A stretch of DNA of 64,000 bases from Lophium mytilinum (Eukaryota > Ascomycota > Dothideomycetes > Mytilinidiales > Mytilinidiaceae), in the NCBI GenBank assembly GCA_010093605.1, contig MU004189.1, positions 113,582-177,581 of the forward strand. The letters are read 5' to 3'. Positions 56,879 through 64,000 of this stretch are shown piece by piece. The position numbers were made by a program, and so were the translations under genes. Position 1 is the first letter of the stretch, and each line of letters begins with the position of its first letter. The notes under the pieces are model-generated. The model was not told where the DNA came from. It worked only from the letters and a program-made list of their open reading frames with translations, and ran no database searches.

Positions 56879-57228
56879 GCGCTGTCCAATATGATATAGA
56901 CTTGACAATTGCATCTTGGTACTTCGTTGCTTGGGGGTGTTTAGCGGTCTCGGTGAGGGCGGAGAGACTGAGTCGTGATCTAGCAGAATAGAAAAACCCT
57001 TCTGCAACTCATTACAGTATGGCATCCGTCGAGATTCGCAGCATGTTAGCCATCATGACATTTTGAAGTCCAAGTGCACGTGAATTTGAATCATTCTTCT
57101 TGATTGGCTGATTTATGTATACTCCGCAATCGGAGGCGGTGGCTGGGAGGGGTGGCACAAAAAGTTATGCCTTTGAGTCAACCTTCAACCCTCAAACTCT
57201 TTCATTCCAACAACAACCTTCCCCCAAA
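56879..57228. other. CHL1 3' / HIS7 promoter spacer
   Basis: No gene. It contains the 3' UTR of CHL1 and the promoter of HIS7, including a Gcn4-type site at 57174-57180 and a pyrimidine-rich, CAACAACC-containing leader just before the HIS7 ATG. Confidence 0.6.
57174..57180 (+). promoter_or_regulatory. Gcn4/CpcA-type binding site TGAGTCA
   Basis: A perfect TGAGTCA palindromic core lies 49 bp before the HIS7 start codon. Gcn4 and its filamentous-fungal orthologue CpcA bind TGA(C/G)TCA upstream of amino-acid biosynthesis genes under general amino acid control. The match of site and gene function makes it more credible than a random heptamer. It lies close to the ATG, so it may fall in the 5' UTR if transcription starts farther upstream. 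Confidence 0.65.
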
Positions 57229-59020
57229 ATGCCGACCGTCCACCTCCTCGACTATGTCGCAGGCAACATCCGCTCCCTCGCCAACGCCATCGAAAAGATT
57301 GGCTACACAGTAGAATGGGTCACCTCTCCCGCCGACATCTCCAAAGCTGAGGTACGCGCACCCGCTCCTTCGCCCCAATTGCAGACCAATCCGCTCATTC
57401 CGGCCTTGCGCTGATACACAGGCCTCCAGAGACTCATCCTCCCCGGCGTCGGTCATTTCGGCCATTGCATGACGCAGCTCGCGAGCGCCGGCTATGTCGA
57501 ACCGATTCAAGAGCACATCAAGGCGGGGAAGCCGTTCATGGGCATCTGTGTAGGCATGCAGGCGGTGTTTGAGAGCTCGGAAGAGGACCCCAGAGTGCCG
57601 GGGCTGGGATTGATACTGGAGCAGCTGAAGAGGTTCCAGGATGCGGATAAGAGCGTGCCGCAGATTGGGTGGAACTCGGCGAATACATCGGGGAAGGAGA
57701 AGGTGGCGGAGCAGAGTCTGTATGGGCTGAGGCCGAACAGCAAGTACTACTACGTTCATTCGTATGCTGCGCCATACCGGGAAGGGGAGCTTGAGAAGGC
57801 GGGATGGGCGGTCGCGACGGCGCGGTATGGAGAGGAGGAGTTTGTTGGTGCGGTTGCGAGGGATAATGTGTTTGCGACGCAATTCCACCCCGAAAAGAGT
57901 GGCGCGGCTGGTTTGCGGGTGCTAAAGGCGTTCTTGGATGGGAAGAAGTGGGAAACGCTGCCAGAAGTCCCTTCGGCGGCGTCGACCAAGGAGGGGCTGA
58001 CGCGAAGAGTCATTGCATGTCTCGATGTCCGGACGAACGACCAAGGCGATTTAGTTGTCACAAAAGGCGACCAATACGACGTGCGAGAGAAGGACGGCGT
58101 ATCCTCCGGCGGTGCTGTGCGGAATCTAGGCAAGCCAGTCGACATGGCACGGAGGTATTACGAGCAAGGAGCGGACGAAGTCACATTTCTCAACATCACG
58201 TCCTTCAGAAACTGCCCGGTCGCAGATACCCCGATGCTCGAAATTCTGCGGAGGACATCAGAGACCGTGTTTGTGCCTTTGACGATCGGCGGTGGCATTC
58301 GGGACACTGTAGACACAGATGGCACTGCTATCTCAGCTCTCGATATCGCGACCATGTATTTCAAGTCAGGTGCAGACAAGGTGAGCATTGGATCTGACGC
58401 TGTGACTGCAGCGGAAGCATATCACGCGGCAGGCAAGAAATTGACGGGTAAGACCGCAATTGAAAGCATCTCTTCCGCGTACGGGAACCAGGCCGTTGTC
58501 ATTAGCGTTGACCCAAGACGAGTGTACGTCTCTTCACCATCTGCGACACCTCATCACACCATCAAGACGTCTACTGCAGGCCCCAATGGCGAGGAGTACT
58601 GTTGGTACCAGTGCACTATCAAGGGAGGAAGAGAAGGGCGCGACTTCGACGTGCGGCAGCTTGTCACTGCCGTCGAGGCCATGGGCGCAGGAGAGATCCT
58701 GCTCAACTGTATTGATAAAGACGGCACGAATAGTGGGTTTGATCTAGAGCTCATCAACGACGTCAAGAACGCTATTAGCATTCCGGTGATTGCGAGTAGT
58801 GGAGCGGGCAATCCGGGCCATTTTCAAGAGGTCTTCCAGAAAACGTCGACGGATGCAGCTTTGGGCGCTGGCATGGTGAGTTCAGACCTGCATCTACAAC
58901 GTTGCAAGATGGATGCTAATATCTAAGCAGTTTCACCGTCAAGAATACACCGTCAAGCAGGTGAAAGACTTCCTGCAAGGCAAAGGGCTCTTAGTGCGGC
59001 AGTTCGAGGAGACTATATGA
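57229..59020 (+). CDS. HIS7: imidazole glycerol phosphate synthase HisH-HisF fusion
   Basis: Three exons (57229-57351, 57430-58875, 58931-59020) encode about 552 aa, the same length as yeast His7. The N-terminal half is the glutamine amidotransferase, with nucleophile Cys in GICVGMQ (about 81) and the His/Glu pair in FHPEKSG (about 194 and 196). It also has [11 protein letters not shown]. The C-terminal half is the HisF cyclase barrel, with Asp in CLDVR (about 240) and in ISVDPRRV (about 402), LTIGGGIR and IDKDGTNSG. The enzyme turns PRFAR plus glutamine-derived ammonia into imidazole glycerol phosphate and AICAR, linking histidine and purine synthesis. The first intron ends at the second possible AG (CTCCAG), which gives [12 protein letters not shown]; the first AG would break the frame. 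Confidence 0.96.
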
Positions 59021-59664
59021 TCTTCAATGAATCACTGCTGACCATGCTTGAACTCAAACTGACCCCTGTTGATTGACTTTATCAGCTCTCTGAGCCACTT
59101 CAGACAGTGGTAGAGGGTTTTACTGTTAGTAGTCTTGCCTGGGCTCACCCCTTTGGCTTGTTCGTACGCCAAATGTTCGTGCGCTAGAAAAGTACCCGCC
59201 CTGAGAGTGTTGGCATCGTGCTTATAGCTTTCGAGCTCTCACGGAGCCAATCAAAGCTGTCAACCATCTTTTAAAACCCTTTGTTTACCCCCTTTCAATA
59301 TAAGGCCTTGACATATAACCATCGCGTGCGTGTTATTATGGAAATGGAAATGGCGATTCTGAGACGCCTGTTAGCTCTTCTTGCCACCTCAGACGGCGTC
59401 GTAAACTAAGCAGTGGACACCTGCCTGTAGAAGAGCCCGCGTGCCTGCGGATTTCGGGTTGGGAAAGGGCACATGCACCTGCGAGAATACAAAAGTCTGC
59501 CTGGGCCTTCTTCTTCTCTTCTTCCCAAACATCATCTTCCGTCAAGCATCCACTCCATTGTTTCTCCCCACCAAGCTCTTCCATCAAGCATCCACTCCAT
59601 TGTTTCTCCCCACCAAGCTCTTCCATCAAGCATCCATTCGACTTTTCCACCTCTCCAAGACACT
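59021..59664. other. intergenic region with dispersed motifs and tandem repeat
   Basis: No gene. Copies of the dispersed motif lie at about 59088-59115 (GAGCCACTTCAGACAGTGG) and 59381-59425 (TTGCCACCTCAGACGGCGTC). Exact 42-bp tandem repeats occupy 59542-59637, directly before the next start codon. Confidence 0.6.
59542..59637 (+). repeat. 42-bp perfect tandem repeat in 5' leader
   Basis: Units 59542-59583 and 59584-59625 are identical (start TCAAGCATCCACTCCATTGT), followed by 12 bases of a third unit (59626-59637, with the next bases diverging). The repeat ends 27 bp before the ATG at 59665, so it is probably transcribed as 5' UTR. The unit is a multiple of three but is not in a credible coding frame. 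Confidence 0.9.
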
Positions 59665-60620
59665 ATGGCAATCCAATGTACAGCTGTCGATGCGTTCGCC
59701 CTGACAGAAAGCCGAGCTCTCGCCGCCTGCTTTGCACTTTTCCTTTTGGCCTATCTGCCTTTGATCGCCGCCGCTTTGATCGCTGCCTTCAGGACTCCGA
59801 AGAAGCTCATATTCCTTGTTGCAGCACTAGCAATGGTGTTCTATTGGCTGTAAGTTCCTCACTTCTTTGCCACTGTTTGAGCTGGCCCAGCAGGCTTAGC
59901 TGATTTGTTAATTAACAACGCTGCAGTTCGAATGTGCTGAAGATACTCGCTCTCGTTCGTGCCGAATGCATTCTTAGCCCCCTTTGGAAGTCAGTGGTTG
60001 CGGCCGTCGTTCTCGCCACTATCGCAGACGCCTTGCTTCTCGCCATCATGCTGTTGCATCTCCCCCGAGCATTAGGTCGGATCCAGAAGAACTCCATGAT
60101 GATCATCCCAGGGATCACGTTCTTCATCATTTGCGGACTCCTCATCGCGTGGGCTGTCTTATTCGCCACCAACTTCTACAGAACCTCGTACTACAACGGC
60201 GGCACCGCCATGGAAACCATCAGGAGCTTCACCGTCTTCTTGGCCGCACGCAGGCTGGGCGTAGCTACCTACATCCTCTATCAGGCCGCCGTAATCATAG
60301 CCGTCGGGCTCTGTGTCTACAACCTCATCAGGAATCCGTCGGCCTCGACAACTTCCGGTGCTGTTATTGTCCTTGTCACCTTAATCAGCCTTCTGATGGT
60401 ATTATGGCCTGCACTGAGAGCTATGCAGATCATGATGTTGCCTTCCGAAATACTCATGGCCCCGAGGACGAACATCGCCACCACCACCGCCATTGCTACT
60501 GCTGGTGTTATTGGTACCGATTTCGTCCTTCTGGAGTACTTCACGCAAGCGGCGCAGTATCTGGCACTCGTCTTTCTGCTCCTCGTCGCCAACCGCGCAC
60601 CTAAGCAGGAGTCGGAGTGA
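59665..60620 (+). CDS. seven-helix integral membrane protein, unknown function
   Basis: Two exons (59665-59849, 59927-60620; intron 77 bp, donor GTAAGT, acceptor GCTGCAG) encode about 292 aa. Splicing joins VFYWL to SNVLKILALV inside a helix. Seven hydrophobic segments are visible at about 20-42, 48-75, 82-106, 117-140, 165-188, 197-219 and 235-275. The short N-terminus would be outside and the tail (NRAPKQESE) inside. The layout recalls fungal families of small seven-helix proteins, but I see no motif that fixes it to RTA1, Pth11 or a GPCR class. No signal peptide or long loop is present. The function is not known. It is the last intact gene before the RIP-affected tract. Confidence 0.75.
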
Positions 60621-61410
60621 AGCGTTGATCTGGCCTCATCCTATACCCTACTCTCTGCACTTCACTAGTACTAGCCTATGAATTCAATTCTCTTTCCCTA
60701 TCTCTCACACTTGTCTGCCGCTGCTTGAAGCTCCCAATGCATTCTCGTGATCGTGAATGTTCTTGATTGGACTAGTCAGTAAGCCTGCCAGGCCGCCTCG
60801 GAATAGTGGCTAATGACACTCCGTGTGTACACTCGTTGACCGTTGCATGGGAAGATTCACAGTGTTGCAGCATTCCGAATACGAAATAAATACGGCCGTT
60901 TGGCTTATCGGAATATTCGCGAGGCTATTTCAGACAGAGTCCCAACAAGGTATAAGCAGGGGATAGTACAATCAAGTTAGTGTACACTCCGCTTCATCAT
61001 AGATCTTCGTACACTTCTATATCACTGGACGCGGAGTTTTAGAGTGTTTCCAGGAACCCAAATCAGAAACGGGCATTGCATTTTGGCCTACCAGTATATT
61101 TGCGAAGCTACTGCGGACAGTGTCATCATGTGTGCGAAGATCCAAAGTATATCCACTACACCTTAGGCTGCGCTGGGAGGTGTTGTATCGTGTATGATGG
61201 CGGCGTCGACATCTACGTTGTCATCAGTTTATGGAGAAACGATACTGTTTTGAAAGGGATCAAGAAACACATGAATGGGGGAGAGCGAGCTCTGCCCTCT
61301 CTCTTGCTTCAGCGTAGTGATGATAAGTAGCGTTTGAGTCTAAAGATAGAAGAGAGCGTGTCTTGTAGCATTAGATCATTTTTGCAGGGAAAGAATGCTG
61401 GGGATTGTAG
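60621..61410. other. intergenic flank of the AT-rich tract
   Basis: No convincing gene. It contains diverged copies of the dispersed motif at about 60774-60835 (CAGTAAGCCTGCCAGGCCGC, then GTGTGTACAC) and 60918-60945 (GAGGCTATTTCAGACAGAGT). Another is at about 61098-61130 (GCGAAGCTACTGCGGACAGT). Base composition is normal up to about 61,400. Confidence 0.5.
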
Positions 61411-64000
61411 AATTCTTAATATACAGTTAATATTTAGATATTATACACGTAATATATAGATCTACTATAGAAATACTTTTCTATATAGATCTAGTATAAT
61501 TAAGGCCTATATAGGCCTCTCTAATATATATATAGCTTAGCTAGATTTCTATATAGAATTAATATCTATTATTCTTTAAATTCTTATATTATATAATTAG
61601 AAATATTATATCTAGTAGCTTAGTTATAGTTCTAGCCGCCTCTAAGGCCTTCTTAGAGGGCTATTAGGTTCTTAAACTTAATAGTATAGAGCTAGCTAAG
61701 GCTATATTCTTATAATTAACCCTTAGTAATAATAGAAGATATTAGCTTCTATAATTAGTAGAATTTTTAGATTATTATAATAATACTAAGCTGTATTAAT
61801 AGTTTCTAAAAATTAACCTAATTAGCAATTAATAACAACTATTAATAATAGCCCCTAATTAGCATTAAGCCAGTATTATAATATAACCACCTATTATAAA
61901 TATTCTTATAAAAATTAAATAGTATAGGTCTAAAGAGCTCTTAGCTAGAATATTACTATAGAATTTTTCTATCCCTTTTAATACTTCTATATAACTAACT
62001 ACGCGTTCTATTAGCTACTAAAGTAAAATTAATAGTAGAATAGTAAAAAGAATAATATTATAGCTTAATAGAGCCTAATAATTATATAGTAATTAAAAAT
62101 CCTTATAAGTTAATTATAAGAAGAAGGCGGAGAAGTTCTTTTAAGAATTCTCCCTCTCTAATAGAATATTAAAAAGCATTTAAGAAAGAAACTTAATATT
62201 ACTATCTTAGCACCCTTTTCTTACTCTTTACTTTAATTATATTATAGTTATTAACTCTTTTCTACTCTTTTCTATTCTTAAATATTCTATAACTCTTAGC
62301 TTTCTTTTATATCTAGTAATAGATATTATTATTCTAATAGATTATCTTTTAACCTTTAAGGACTCTTCTAAAAACTCTCTTAGTTTAGTACTATATCTTA
62401 TAATCTATTTAATCTAATATTAGCCTTATAGGCTAAGTAGGCTACTACTTTAAGACCTATTAAGCTACTAGTTTAAGGTTCTCTAATTATTTATAGTAGT
62501 GCCCTAGCCTATAATCTAAAGCTTATCTATTAAAAGCTATTATTTATACCTTCTTTAAATAGCTATTAATACTTTTAAGCCCCTATAATAGAGTATATAA
62601 TAAATTACTAAAGACTAGAACTCTTTAGTTCTATATTAGCTCCTTCTATATAATAGTAGTATACTACTATACTAGAATAGCTATAAGCTATAGTTTCTAA
62701 TTACTATACCCGCGTTAAGAATATATTAAATAACCTCTAGTAGTAGCCTACTTCTTAGAGTACTACTAACTTCTAGAGTCTATTATTTAATACTTTCTTA
62801 GATTATCTAATACTAGACTATAATAAGCCTATATTAAAATAAACTATATAAGAGCTTTAATAAGCCTTTAAGAGAATATTAGCTATAAGAGAATCTTATC
62901 TAATAGTGCTATCTAAAGTTTTTATAAGAACTTCTACTATATAGTTAGATAAAGTTAATAATAATATATACCCTATCTAGATAGTTTAGATATATAACTT
63001 TATTACTATATAAGCGGACGCCTATTAATAGGTTTACTAGTAGATACTAGAAACTTAAAAGATTTAGCTAGCTAGTAGCTATATAGCTAGAACTATAGCT
63101 ATTTAATAGAACTAAAATATTTAATAGCACTACTAAGGTAATACTAAGTTTACTATATTAGATTAGTTCTTTACTACCTTTAGCCGCCGCTATAAGAGCG
63201 CGGATACGCTAGAGTAATACTAACACCGCTTTAATAAAATAGTATAGATAACTAGTACTTATTAGTTTTTTAATAAGCTTATTAGGGCTACTTATATATA
63301 CTCTCTTAATATAGCTCTATCTAATCTTAAAGTATATTAATATGCCCGCGCAGGTTTAAAACCTAGCCTTAAGTTTTATATTAATGCCTAAGTATAGGCC
63401 CCTTCTAATTTTAATAAATAGATAGCGTAGGTTACTACTACTAATAAGTATTAGATCTCCTAGTATAAGAGAATAAGAGACTATTAGGGCTACCTTAATA
63501 CTATCTCTAGGGCTAATAAAAAATTAGATAATAATTACTTTTAAGAAACTAATATTAATCCTAATAAATATAAATATCTAGACGCTAAAGATAATACTAA
63601 ACTTAACGCCTTTAAAGGTAGAAATACTACTAGATCTTAAGGACGCAGTTAAGGCTATAGTAGACGCAGTAAAGGTAATACTTAATAGAATACTAATACG
63701 CGTAAGTACTATAATTATAGTAAGAAGGGCTATATTAAATATAACTATACTTAGCTAGCTAAGAAGCTATTAGAAAACTAGAAGGGTTAGTAGCCTTAGA
63801 GTAACTAACTAACCTAAAAAATAAGACTTCTACTTTTTATAAACTTATAATAGAAAAGGATTAGCCGCCCTTTAATAATTCTTCTAACTAAATTATTATT
63901 AAATTAATAGAAGAAAGAATCTACTACCTTAACTCTCTAGGTAAATATCTTTTAGAATATAAGAGAACTTTAGAACTATCTAACTATTAGAAAAGAACTA
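61411..64000. mobile_element. RIP-mutated retroelement relic, truncated by window end
   Basis: Composition changes abruptly near 61,411 to very AT-rich sequence dominated by TA. CpA and TpG dinucleotides are almost absent over long stretches (none in 62401-62460), while CC, GC and a few CG remain. This is the mark of repeat-induced point mutation, which turns CpA into TpA on both strands of duplicated DNA. Every frame is full of stops, mainly TAG and TAA. A decayed Gag zinc-knuckle pattern at 63704-63751 indicates an LTR retrotransposon on the plus strand, with Pol expected beyond 64000. No LTR boundary could be recognised. Confidence 0.9.
63100..63751 (+). pseudogene. decayed retrotransposon Gag with zinc-knuckle remnant
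   Basis: One frame, broken by many TAG and TAA codons, runs from about 63170 (FTTFSRRYKSADTLE) to KYYNYSKKGYIKYNYT ending at 63751. In the latter, four Tyr codons (TAC/TAT) sit at the spacing x2-x4-x4 of a CCHC knuckle. That is what RIP would leave from Cys and His codons. In-frame TAG/TAA codons are as expected from mutated Gln or Trp codons. It is non-functional. Confidence 0.7.

Noticed and set aside
1-64000. tRNA, rRNA or CRISPR-type arrays
   Set aside because: I looked for tRNA-like GTTCRANYC boxes and regularly spaced identical repeats and found none that held up. The tandem repeats present are coding or diverged intergenic units. A covariance-model scan would be needed to exclude tRNAs fully.

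Overview
This window is nuclear DNA of a filamentous ascomycete (Pezizomycotina, most likely a Dothideomycete). The evidence is short GT-AG introns (mostly 45-60 bp), a giant leashin/involucrin-repeat gene, a HIS7-type fused HisH-HisF gene, and an AT-rich tract at the right end that carries the signature of repeat-induced point mutation (RIP). All gene models were built by hand from splice signals and reading-frame continuity. No transcript or database evidence was available.

Layout, left to right: 1-1611 has no convincing complete gene. 1612-5851 (+) is a full-length ABCG transporter in six exons. 6987-10178 (+) is a Ser/Thr-rich, membrane-anchored surface protein. 11248-13268 (+) is a two-CCCH-finger protein of the Lee1/Spo5 type. 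15265-17091 (+) is an F-box protein with a C-terminal hydrophobic segment. 18358-20544 (+) is a peroxisomal copper amine oxidase ending in SKL. 20912-21946 (+) is the cleavage factor subunit Rna15/CSTF-64. 22930-51118 (+) is one gene of about 9,356 codons, read as the Woronin-body tether leashin (LAH). It includes a 26.5-kb uninterrupted exon and a 105-base assembly gap. 52154-53402 (-) is an unknown four-exon gene. 53774-56878 (+) is the Chl1/DDX11-type DEAH helicase, with a predicted 5-nt microexon in its Walker A motif. 57229-59020 (+) is HIS7, with a Gcn4/CpcA-type site in its promoter. 59665-60620 (+) is a seven-helix membrane protein. From about 61,411 to the end lies a RIP-mutated retroelement relic with a decayed Gag zinc knuckle.

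The genes do not form one pathway or an obvious biosynthetic cluster. They are mostly housekeeping or cell-biology genes separated by 0.3-2 kb spacers. Those spacers share a degenerate dispersed repeat whose core resembles TTGCCACCTCAGACGG followed by a GTGTACAC-like box. The promoter and first codons of the surface-protein gene (6.9 kb) are also duplicated at 21.97-22.16 kb without the rest of the gene.

The observations most worth following up are the repeat architecture of the giant leashin-like gene, the CHL1 microexon, the orphan promoter/5'-end duplication, the dispersed intergenic repeat family and the unknown minus-strand gene.
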